Assembly (NCBI RefSeq): GCF_932526225.1
Contig: NC_064037.1
Coordinates: forward strand, 17,586,471 to 17,646,470
Reading direction: 5' to 3'
Length of the DNA: 60,000 nt
Source: Nematostella vectensis
Taxonomy: Eukaryota > Cnidaria > Anthozoa > Actiniaria > Edwardsiidae
The notes below the pieces were generated by a model. That model did no database searches. It was not told the origin of the DNA and saw nothing but the letters and a program-made list of their open reading frames with translations. This document shows positions 51,801 through 60,000 of this stretch, piece after piece (the first letter of the stretch is position 1; each line of letters begins with the position of its first letter). Position numbers and translations under genes: made by a program.

Positions 51801-53061
51801 GAAGCAACCCATAATGTTGACGAGGCGACCCATAATTTAGAATACGATTAAAGCGACCGGTCGTCTTAGGTAAAATGGCTTCTTGAAATACCCTTTCTGG
51901 GTACAGCGTTTTCTATAAACGCGGTACCCAGAATATTTACTACCCGAGGTCGGCACTTACAAAATAATATGACAATAACAGACAACACGACATCTCAAAT
52001 CGCCAATGCGCAAATCCCGATAATAGCTCAAATCAATCCACATAAAAATCATCGTTAACCGCTAAATGGCTTTGTCAAGAACCTCCCACACCCCATTATT
52101 TCCCGTAGGTTAAACGTCATTCGTCACAAAAGTTTCATTTCCTTTCGTGACTCAGAGGTCTATTACGCGTTTTGGGAATAATGGCAACATAGACAAGAGG
52201 GATACCAGCTGTGCTTTATCTTGCTCTTTCTTGGCAAGGAAACCTTTTTATAAAAACGTTTAGAACTTTATGGCGAATTTTCTGAGCTTGAGTTATTATT
52301 ATATCAAAGTTCGCGTTAATATAAGGTGAAGCCAAGTGTTTCTTTAATATGAACTAAGATTTTAAAAGGTTATGATTTCTTTGATAATTTCTAAAACGCG
52401 CATTTTATTCCTAATTCCCTAAAACAACCGCCTTTTCTGCTTTGTTATCTTTTAGCCCTAAGCACAATTTCAGTTGGAGTTGGGGAGTTATTGAGTGTGG
52501 ATGTCGATTATACTAATATTTACTGACTTAACTTTGACTCCTCGCCCTCGAGGGTTTGTATAAACTACGCTTTTCTTTTGGTAATTCGCGTTATGCACTA
52601 CCGTTATCTCGGTTATTATCTCGGTTCTGTTTGCATAGATTTAGTTTTCAGATTCGTATTAAGGTCCATTCAAAAAATGTCCACATGCTTTGTGGTTGTA
52701 ATTTCCTTACTCTAACGGTCTTTTTTCCATTTTTTTCTTCTTTGCGGTCCAAGACTTAATAAAGGGCTAGCAATCTGTACGAATACTACCAACATTTGTT
52801 GTTTTTTTAACGAGTGACACAGGCCTACATTGGCAATATTTAGAATTATTGGTTTTTCTCCCCTTTTCCAGGTATTTCATCCACAACACTTACACCGTCA
52901 GTCACGTGTTCACTGACGTCATCCAGTGCGTTCCCGCTGTCCACAAGTAACGTTGCTCACCACAACACGCCACCCTCACGAGTCATACACTGCCGGGCGG
53001 TAGCCGACGGCTGCAAAGAAACGGACCTCATTCAAGTGCTGCAACCTTTCGGCACTATAAC
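45527..53061 (+). CDS. hnRNP L-like RNA-binding protein gene, exons 1-2 (3' part not in view)
   Basis: Exon 1 (45527-45875) and exon 2 (52872-53061) join in phase 1 across a 7.0-kb intron; exon 2 leaves in phase 2. The product begins with a Ser/Tyr-rich disordered tail containing SPNKRAKMD, like the basic signal near the hnRNP L N-terminus, and then enters an RRM: PPSRVIHCRAVADGCKETDL followed by IQVLQPFGTI. This is beta1-alpha1-beta2 of the first RRM in the hnRNP L/PTBP class (compare the VVHIRGL...EADLVEAL...FGPI pattern). Such proteins bind CA-rich or pyrimidine-rich RNA and regulate splicing. Neither the rest of the RRM nor later RRMs were found before base 60000. PTBP-type is the alternative, but the N-terminal tail favours hnRNP L. 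Confidence 0.75.
45876..49172. other. Intron 1 of the hnRNP L-like gene, 5' part
   Basis: AT-rich. No exon, repeat or mobile element is recognised apart from the element that starts at 49173. Confidence 0.45.
49167..49172. repeat. Target-site duplication, left copy
   Basis: ATCGTG directly abuts the element and is repeated exactly at 50125-50130. Confidence 0.9.
49240..49442 (+). promoter_or_regulatory. Compact CCAAT/CRE/E2F/TATA promoter in the left arm
   Basis: In order: ATTGG and CCAAT boxes near 49240, 49283 and 49340; TGACGTCA-type CREs near 49266, 49318, 49358 and 49367; an E2F-type GCGCGGGAAA at 49375-49384; a TATA-like GATATAAC at 49386-49393; then ATG at 49443. The density and order resemble early promoters of small and medium DNA viruses, which respond to CREB/ATF and E2F. 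The mirror copy occupies 49855-50057 on the minus strand. Confidence 0.7.
49443..49586 (+). pseudogene. Truncated gene start in the left arm
   Basis: The ATG directly after the promoter opens a hydrophilic, charged frame beginning MAETKSQ. It follows the arm for 43 codons, then leaves it at the junction and stops four codons later (TGA at 49584-49586). It has no recognised domain and is broken by the loop junction. Confidence 0.6.
49513..49854 (-). pseudogene. Longer truncated gene start from the right arm
   Basis: This is the mirror start (ATG at 49854), which continues through the 156-bp loop and so retains about 95 genuine codons. The product is Lys/Glu/Trp-rich and probably helical. It then reads back into the antisense of the left arm and stops at 49513. 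The loop therefore shows how the original gene continued and where it was cut. No family is recognised; a function is not inferred. Confidence 0.6.
50125..50130. repeat. Target-site duplication, right copy
   Basis: ATCGTG, identical to 49167-49172. Confidence 0.9.
50131..52871. other. Intron 1 of the hnRNP L-like gene, 3' part
   Basis: AT-rich with no coding support. It contains the 98-bp duplication listed separately and ends in the acceptor TTTTTCTCCCCTTTTCCAG. Confidence 0.5.
51667..51862. repeat. 98-bp tandem duplication
   Basis: Two copies, starting CTTGTACCTACCTATCTAA at 51669 and 51767. They are about 93% alike and include GTTTCAGATAACGAAGC and GATTAAAG(T/C)GACCGGTCG. Confidence 0.9.
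52872..53061 (+). CDS. hnRNP L-like gene, exon 2 (start of RRM1)
   Basis: The acceptor is CCCCTTTTCCAG at 52871 and the donor is ACTATAAC|GTGAGT at 53062. The first two bases complete a Gly codon. It encodes ISSTTLTPSVTCSLTSSSAF and so on, then PPSRVIHCRAVADGCKETDL and IQVLQPFGTI. Reading past the donor gives TGA immediately (ACG TGA), so any downstream decoy donor would truncate the protein. Confidence 0.78.
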
Positions 53062-53200
53062 GTGAGTAGGACTGGGAACCATTTAAAACGATAAAGTGAG
53101 TAGGACTGGGAACCATTTGAAACGATAAAGTGGGTAGGACTGGAAACCATTTAAAACGATTAAGTAGGACTGGCAACCATTTGAAAAAAAATGAGTAGGG
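53062..53200 (+). repeat. 34-bp tandem repeat starting at the exon 2 donor
   Basis: GTGAGTAGG occurs at 53062 (the real donor) and 53096, with GTGGGTAGG at 53130 and decayed copies after that. The unit is GTGAGTAGGACTGGGAACCA plus TTTAAAACGATAAA. Decoys follow AAA rather than AAC. Confidence 0.9.
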
Positions 53201-54608
53201 TTGGACTGGGGTGGAATAGGGCAGGGTGCTTTGCTACTTGGCTGTTATTAGCTAATTCATCGTGAAAGGAGGGATCGGGAAACCCGAACGGCAAGGAGCA
53301 AGATGATTTAGAGGTAGCGAAGGGGTAGGAGGGGGAGGTGTCGGGGTGAAAGGTTTCGGTTTAAAAGTGTGTGTTTTAGAAGAATGGGGTAGGGAGTAGG
53401 TTGGCGAGGGAAAAGGTTCGGACTAAATGTGTGGATATAGAAAAGCAAAGGAGAGGCTTGGGAGTAGAGGCAAATGGAATATAGAAGCATTTTTCCTTAT
53501 TTCTTTATCAGTCGTCGTCAACAGAAGGGAAGCTTTAGGCGCCTCGTAAAGTTGCTTTTGCGGAGGAGTTTTATGCACATTTTTTTCGTTTCGCCATTTC
53601 CGCTGAAAGTCTCTAGGGCTCTAACTAGGAGTATACCTTTGAGACGCTTCGATTGAAGAAGCGCCTTTCACTTTGAATACTGTTAATTCGAATTCTTTTT
53701 TATTAGTTTTTGTACTGTGAATGAATGGTTTGGTGAGGTTTTTCCTTTTAGCGCGTGCAAAAACCGTGGCATTGGCAGTTTCTACCATTTCTCCCCTTCT
53801 TCGGGGGAGGAAGATCTGCACGTACACGTTTTCTGTTTGCGGGGAGAGCGATTCTTGTAGCCGTGACTAATGGCGGTTATTAGAGGCGGGCGCTATAACG
53901 ACTCGACTATGACGACAATGACAGTAAGACAAAATCAATTTCGAGTCATCATAGCTCACTAGTTTGGATTAGAATTGAGTTCAGAATGGACTTGTTTGAT
54001 TGGAACGGATTACTTTTTAATTACATTTCTATCGCGTGGCTGCCTGACGCTTTCCATAATGGCTTTGATGTTATTAGCGGCCGGTTTCATTCCTTTGCTA
54101 GCTATTGCTAGCTAGCTTAAACATTCATATGGCTACGGTAAGGGCAACGATGCCCAATCTGCCCCCTATCTAGCGCGTGACTTCATCATTTGCCAAAAAG
54201 CTCATCTGCACCGTCTCTTACCTTCTGCGTTTTATTACAATTCTATAACATCGTACCAGAATATTTCTCATATTTCAATCGGGATTTTACCTAACGACCA
54301 AATTTGTGCGACTCGGAAAGTTTGGTAATTTTATAGCAACTGCGCAGTCCTTTAAGATTCATAAAATTCCGTCGTATTTACTCCCTTACATAATTTTTAT
54401 GCTGTTTAAGTGCTCTCAACTGTCGCCACCTACCGCACGAAAACAAACAACTAGACTGTGTCCAGATGAATTGATTTCGAGCCCAATATTTCCTTGTGTC
54501 GCAATAGAACCAACGAACACTCAACCGATCGTACACACTAATTGTATCAGCTGTGATTTGCCGCCTCACTGTTAACGGATAAACGCCAAAATCTTTTCAA
54601 TGAAATAC
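53201..54608. other. Intron 2 of the hnRNP L-like gene, no feature
   Basis: Includes a G-rich stretch at 53190-53420 (GGTAGGAGGGGGAGGTGTCG). No exon is recognised. Confidence 0.35.
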
Positions 54609-54729
54609 GTAACCATAGCAACCAAGGGACTTGAGAAATGTGCCGAGTGGAATTGCAGACGTATCTGGTTTTGGACGCCTCCGTACACTTCAAACCATCA
54701 ACTCAGATGTTAGACGTTTCCATGGCAAC
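54609..54729. promoter_or_regulatory. Pair of RFX X-box motifs
   Basis: GTAACCATAGCAAC at 54609-54622 and GTTTCCATGGCAAC at 54716-54729 both fit the X-box (GTNRCC-N(0-3)-RGYAAC type) bound by RFX factors. RFX factors control ciliary genes in animals. Two such sites within 121 bp suggest an enhancer or a nearby ciliary promoter. No ciliary gene is visible. Confidence 0.5.
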
Positions 54730-56358
54730 TGTCATGTAAATAGGCTGCCGAATCAAAGTTGTGACGACCACGTTGATTCAATTTTGAAAAAAATTTAGAA
54801 ACAGACCGGAGTGTCTCGTGTTAAAAGGTATGATCTAAAAATTGTGTTTCTTTACAATTATAGAGCTCTATAATTTGCCAAGGTATCAAGCCTGGCTATT
54901 TTTCTATTGTAATTTGGCAGACTCGACTGGAGGATTGAAGTTTTCAACAGAATTTCTTTTACTTATTTACTAATCTAAAAATACAGCTCAGGAGTACAGT
55001 CCTAGTGTTCAACGGACACAATTTAAACATGTTTTTGTTTGTTAAGTTTTAAATTTGAGATCCTCGATTAAAAGTGTCTTTTTTTATTCTTCAAGAAAGT
55101 ACTTTGGCTGAAAGCGATAACGATGTGTTTTTGTCTAAAGTGGAGATCTAAAAATGATCTGGTAATGACGGTATATATGTTCCACCTTACGTAGCCAGTA
55201 TTATGCCCCCCCCTATTCACTCCACAACTCGTCAAGAATAAGCACCTTTTAGTAGGTGTTCTCTGACGCTAGCTATTTCATCCCAGCCTTTGTACCGTAG
55301 CCGTATCGATCGGATAGTCCTGCGATACCAAGATAGAGGAAGTGAGGTTTTCTTGAAAACTAATGCATTGAGCGACCTACCCAAAGGATTTCACAAATCA
55401 ACCGAATATGAACCGAGTCATCTATGAAAGATACCTCTAGTAAATCGAATATCACCAAAGTACTTGTCATTTGACGGCGTCTGTCCAGCGAATTTCCGTT
55501 AACTTTTGTGCCAAAATTTTCCGCTGTTGTTTAGCTTGTGTTTAACTCTTGTTTAGCTTGTGTTTAACTCGTGGAAAACTATGTTCCTTACAGAAGACTC
55601 ATTTTCGGCGCGATTTCCGTAAATTTTTCAGATTTTGTTAATACATCTATGTTTTATCAGACTCCGCTAGATTCACTCTTCTTGAAAATCAAATTATTTT
55701 TTGTCATGCAAGTTAAAAGGAAGCAATATTTTTATATTAAAATAAAAATCTCGAAATCTGCGCGATGAATTTTTTTCTAAATCTACAGTAACACCTAACA
55801 ATACTCCAACTTGAAGCACACGAATTTTTGGCTTAAAACGGACCTGTCAAACTTCGCGATTGATGAATCTTTATTTCACGCCAAAATTGTCCTCGCAATA
55901 TTTGGAAAAATAAATGCACTCTTGCCTACAAAGATCCATTCCCGAATTTACGCCCCCTGCTAAGTCCAAACCCTAAGGCAACTTGTGTGAGAGGGGCAAG
56001 AGGACCAGTGTTGCACAAGAATATATTTCAGATAGTCAATTCGAGAGTATTTTTGTTAAGATAATTTGAAAACTAAAGAATTTTTCCTTTTCAACATTTT
56101 AGCGCAACCCGCTCATCTTCCAAACTATTACCCGACGCTATTGGTAAAATAGGCCTTACCGAAAGTACTTGCTTTATGTAGTTGTATGTCGGAACCTGCG
56201 TTTATGAGAAATTATAATCAAAAGTTGAGTATCTGAACGCGCTTCAAACGAAGCACACGCTAGTGTCACACATGGTAATCGACGATAGCTGCCTTGTTTG
56301 TTTCACACGTGACAAAGTTGTAAAAGCTGTTTAAGCCAAAACAACCTCGGCGCGCCAC
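54730..56358. other. Non-coding, no feature
   Basis: AT-rich. The next exon of the hnRNP L-like gene (expected to continue RRM1 in phase 2) was looked for and not found. Confidence 0.35.
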
Positions 56359-57140
56359 CACGAAGGCGCGGTATAAAAGGGCCTAAGCCCCGCCCCCATT
56401 TTTCTAATGGAGAGAAAGTCCAGCATGGCGGCCATTACCGTTACGAGCCCAGTCAATAAAGAATGCCCCCAAATCTAATAATTTGATATCCAACGAATAA
56501 AAAAATTCCCAAATGAAAGAAAGGATATGTTTGATTTGTACTTCAAGCCTTTCTTGGCAGCGAGAAATGCATATTTGTCTTAGAACGGCGCGATTTTAAA
56601 TCTCCCGCCTTTCCCTTCGACGCCATTTTTGGTATGTATACCTTCCCGACTCTCCTGGGAAAGGATTTGGTGAGCTTGGGCCCGCAATGACCACAGTCAT
56701 TGCTTAGCAGTCTATCCTAAGGGATTATGCGTGCAATGGGGTACAAACAGAGCTAAATTTTGCCATTTTTTAGCGTGTTTAGAAAACAGGTTTCGTGGAG
56801 CGATTTTGCCTCATTTCTTCGCGCTTTTCTTGGCCGGTAGCATGATTCGTATTTCAATCAGACATTCGGGGAAATATGAAGAGCATTGTACTCTGGAAAG
56901 AAGCCCCTAAAATGGTGAGAAGAGGAAAGGAAAACAGGAAGAAAAAAGACATTGCAGAAAATAATGTGTTTTTGTAACTTCTGTACTGAAAAATAGCACA
57001 CAACAAAGCAGGACATTAGAATTAAACATAAGCAGCAAACATCAGGTATAAAGTCAAGATACATCATATATATATTTTATTATTCATAAGTCACTTTACA
57101 GCTGTAGTGTGAGAGGACACTTCAGTAAAACTTATTCTAG

Positions 57141-57460
57141 TGGGGGGGGGGGGGGTGGGGTGAATAGGGGTATGTAAATCCGCCGATCCGCAATATTTTC
57201 GGAGCAAATCCGTGGATCCGCCGAATTTTTTAGATCCGCATGGTTTGACAGATAAACAATAGCATCGATTGAAATTTATTTAAAATCCGAAATTCGACCA
57301 TCAAAGCAGTCAAAATCCGAAATTCGCGCCCGAATTGTCAACAAATCCGTGATCGGCCGTACTTCCAAAATCCGCCAAAATAACCCGTATTCCGTAATCC
57401 GTGAGCATTTCGGGACCGAATCCGCCGATCCGCAAACCTATTCACCCCCCCCCCCCCCCA
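57141..57460. mobile_element. Possible 320-bp MITE with G/C-tract ends
   Basis: The left end is poly-G then GGTGAATAGG; the right end is CCTATTCACC then poly-C, an inverted pair. The interior has a direct repeat AATCCGCCGATCCGCAA (about 57178 and 57420) and many TCCG motifs. AGT flanks both sides, a possible 3-bp duplication. Confidence 0.5.
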
Positions 57461-58113
57461 GTGAAACTATTATTTCTACTTTCTTGTTGCTGCAACAGGT
57501 GTAAAAACAAAAATGCAAAGTGTGCCTATCTGATGTTGTACATCTGTTCAAGAATTAACCAAAAATCCATAAAGTGTCACATTTTCCTGAGCAGGAAGAA
57601 AATTTGGTGTGGTGGGCAAGTCAGGGAGTGTTGAACCCCCAGTTGACTTCTACTTTGACGAGAAAGTCAATTTGTCTTTATTATCTTTTTACCAAATTTA
57701 ATAGTTAATCAATACATGTTCAGGCTTCGGCAAATGTCCCCAGTTTCATAAGATATTTCAGCGGTATCCAGGGAGTGTGCAAGTGGAACTCTGATATTAC
57801 ATTATCTAGGGTGGTCATTACCTTGGGTCCTTTCTCTGGTGCCATCCTGCTGTTAGTACCAGACGTCTTGATCCAGAACATAAAGAAAGGCTAAGGAAAT
57901 TTGTCAACTTACCCTCACCCTGTCTGTCATTTATAAGCATACTAAACAGAGTACTAGGTACACCTGTTTGAATAGGGAGAATAGTGCAGTCAATTTGATT
58001 TCTAGGAAAGCACTTGGTCATTAAACCATTGTGCCCTCGTGCTAATTTTTCAGATGTAGGGTTAAAAGTAGGGCTTAGTACCATCCCAATAAAATGCAAA
58101 ACTTACTATTTGT

Positions 58114-58285
58114 CTGTACAAAACAAGGGAGTGGTATACAATAAAAGAAAACATTTGTTTCAATATTTGTTTTTATAGTGCATAACTGGCTCACAGAAAC
58201 TGTACAAAACAAGGGACTGGTATACAATATAAAGAAAACATTTGTTTCAATATGTTTTTATAGTGCATAACTGGCTCACAGAAAC
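58114..58285. repeat. 86-bp tandem duplication
   Basis: CTGTACAAAACAAGGGA starts at 58114 and 58200. Both copies end ATAGTGCATAACTGGCTCAC. Confidence 0.88.
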
Positions 58286-59452
58286 AGCAGATAACCCTTT
58301 GTACAATGTATCAGCTTATATACTTACACATATATGTACACCAAACCACTGAAGGGCTACTAAAGAAATGCCTGATATCCATCTAAGTGAGATTGAGCCA
58401 TAATTGAGTCTTTCTACTTTTTGGATCAGAATGCACCTGTATAGCATTTTGTTTTTATCTTCCAATCTATGATGACTACAAATAATGTAGAAATAATAAC
58501 AATTGAATTAGCTTTTGTTTCTATTTGCCCAAAACCAGTCTGGATCCTTAGTTTTACAAAGGGTTTACCCAAACATATGTTTTATACTTAGTTAATTATA
58601 AGTTAATTATACAAAATAAAGACATGACTTTTACTGTTTTCATTCAATGGATATCCTCCCTGTATCTACACTTGCTTTTACTGTAAGAATGAGAAGCCTT
58701 GAACTGAAAGGATAAAAGAGAAAGCATTTTGGTTTATTCAACAAAAGTATAATCTATAATGCAGTTTATAAAATATGACTGGTTGCTTTATACACTTCAC
58801 TAACACATCAATCAATCTTATAGCAACAAAACATGTTTCCTTTACAAAGGAATGTTTATGATTTAAAATCACATGGAAAATGTAATAACATGTCTATGTA
58901 TCTGCTTTTTCTCGAGGAATATATCTTGCTGATTATTCAGATGTCACCATGACTTGCTTCTTGGGTATAGCTAGGATAAAATCATATAATTGATTAGAAA
59001 TTATATAATAGATTCAACATGCGAGTTTGGCCCCCAATTCATTCAGACAAACTGTTTGGTTAACATTACTTGAATACAAATAATGGACTGATCCCAACGA
59101 TAAAAAAACACTACCATTTATTACATATTTATACTTGAATTCCAACTTATAGTAGCTTGTAAATAGAATTAAAACTTCACACACCACAAAACAATCTTGT
59201 CCTAGCTCGAGGCGATGTAAAAATAAAAACAAACAAGAGGAAAGCAAGATTTGATCTACAAACAACATCTTTTCTATAGAAGGCCTGCATTACTTCTATC
59301 GGCAGTAATGTGGACAAAGTCAAAATGCATTTTCTAGCAAAACAGAGTTTCCCCGCCACTTTAAGTACCTATAAGCTTATGATGACTAATTTAAATCCTG
59401 TTTTCTGAGTTTTAAAGCTATGAAAAGTAAATTTTAGGCATAAAAAGCTCAC

Positions 59453-59489
59453 CTTTTGTCGAGGTTTGAAATCGTTGTTTTCCGATCAT
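59453..59489 (-). CDS. Candidate first coding exon of an unidentified minus-strand gene
   Basis: Downstream of the minus-strand TATA at about 59735 and the AAGATGGCGGC motif at about 59658, an ATG at 59489 (MIGKQRFQTSTK) runs into a good donor, ACAAAAG|GTGAGC at 59452. A 28-codon ORF starts earlier at the ATGGCGG. No downstream exon was recognised, so this is only a splice-site and promoter-based suggestion. Confidence 0.25.
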
Positions 59490-60000
59490 GCGTTTGCTCC
59501 TTTTTTGCATAAATCACCTTGGTTTCGTAGCTTTACTTCTACTGAGTTTCCTTTTTTACACATTCTATCGGACTAGAAGGTAGAGGTAGCATTTTTATAC
59601 ATCAGGAAGCGCTTCGAAACCTCTCCCCTCTGTGTTTTGTACTTGACTCGGGCCGCCATCTTGAATTTGATCCTCACTTCCACGGCGGTTGATTGACAAA
59701 TGAACCGATGCTTCCAATGGAAGCACCCTTTTATACCGCGCCTTCGTGTTTAATACCGTATTCGTAAGCCGTTTTTTATTTCTCTGTTTTAGAGAAATGA
59801 AACTATTCCTATGCCTATGCCATAGAAACTATCCTATGCCTTTATATTAACAGATATATACGGTTACGAGAATGTTTAAGGTGAATACAGATAATTATTA
59901 AGCGTTAAAGATATAAAATTTTTGTTTCAGGTAAGCTTACTCTACGCCCACGGCTTGAGTCTCAAAGATTATTTTCCTTAAAACGATTCTCCTAACAAAT

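Larger units (their letters stand above)
56359..59748. other. 3.4-kb interval bounded by inverted 23-bp TATA elements
   Basis: A 23-bp sequence beginning CACGAAGGCG and ending TATAAAAGGG occurs at 56359-56381 (plus) and exactly inverted at 59726-59748, so the two TATA boxes point at each other. Each is followed within about 100 bp by an ATGGCGGCC motif (56424 and about 59657). This may be two genuine convergent promoters or the ends of a mobile element. No flanking duplication is seen and no transposase is recognised. Confidence 0.4.

Noticed and set aside
59925-59975. TTTTTGTTTCAG|GTAAGC as the next hnRNP L-like acceptor
   Set aside because: Joining in phase 2 gives an immediate TAA stop, and the sequence does not continue an RRM.

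Overview
This is eukaryotic, almost certainly animal, nuclear DNA. Coding exons are short, separated by long AT-rich introns, and joined by canonical GT/AG splice sites with matching reading phases. The gene content (an AUTS2/FBRSL1-type protein, an hnRNP L-type RNA-binding protein and a RING-finger protein) and the density of short inverted-repeat transposons and minisatellites would fit a cnidarian such as a sea anemone. The species cannot be fixed from the sequence alone.

Layout. (1) From 25.5 kb down to the left edge, minus strand: an AUTS2-like gene. Seven coding exons are readable and phase-compatible, ending in the Pro/His-rich part; the rest lies left of base 1. Its introns hold most of the tandem repeats. 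(2) 25.5-30.7 kb: intergenic, with a putative promoter, MITE-like remnants and a 39-bp minisatellite. (3) 45.3 down to 30.9 kb, minus strand: a RING-finger (C3HC4) protein gene in eight recognisable exons, about 770 codons. Its large third intron holds a 3.5-kb 36-bp minisatellite and dead LINE fragments. (4) A 252-bp bidirectional promoter at 45.3-45.5 kb. (5) From 45.5 kb rightwards, plus strand: an hnRNP L-like gene, two exons visible, running off or far beyond the readable region. Its 7-kb first intron contains a pristine 952-bp inverted-repeat mobile element. (6) 53-60 kb: apparently non-coding, with paired RFX X-boxes, MITE-like pieces and two inward-facing TATA elements 3.4 kb apart.

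Two things stand out. First, the element at 49173-50124 has perfect 398-bp inverted arms around a 156-bp loop, AG...CT termini and a perfect 6-bp target duplication (ATCGTG). Each arm carries a compact CCAAT/CRE/E2F/TATA promoter and the start of one gene. That is the signature expected of a Maverick/Polinton-type (adintovirus-like) element reduced to an inverted duplication of a single end. Second, in each of the three host genes a minisatellite starts exactly at a 5' splice site, and its unit spans or carries the exon-intron junction. The result is arrays of 3 to about 40 consecutive decoy donor sites. Two further intronic arrays carry a branch-point-like CTAAY in every unit. Together these suggest recurrent amplification of splice-signal sequence in this genome.

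No rRNA, tRNA or CRISPR array was recognised. Exon boundaries were read by eye from splice consensus, phase continuity and protein similarity; transcript data would be needed to confirm them.
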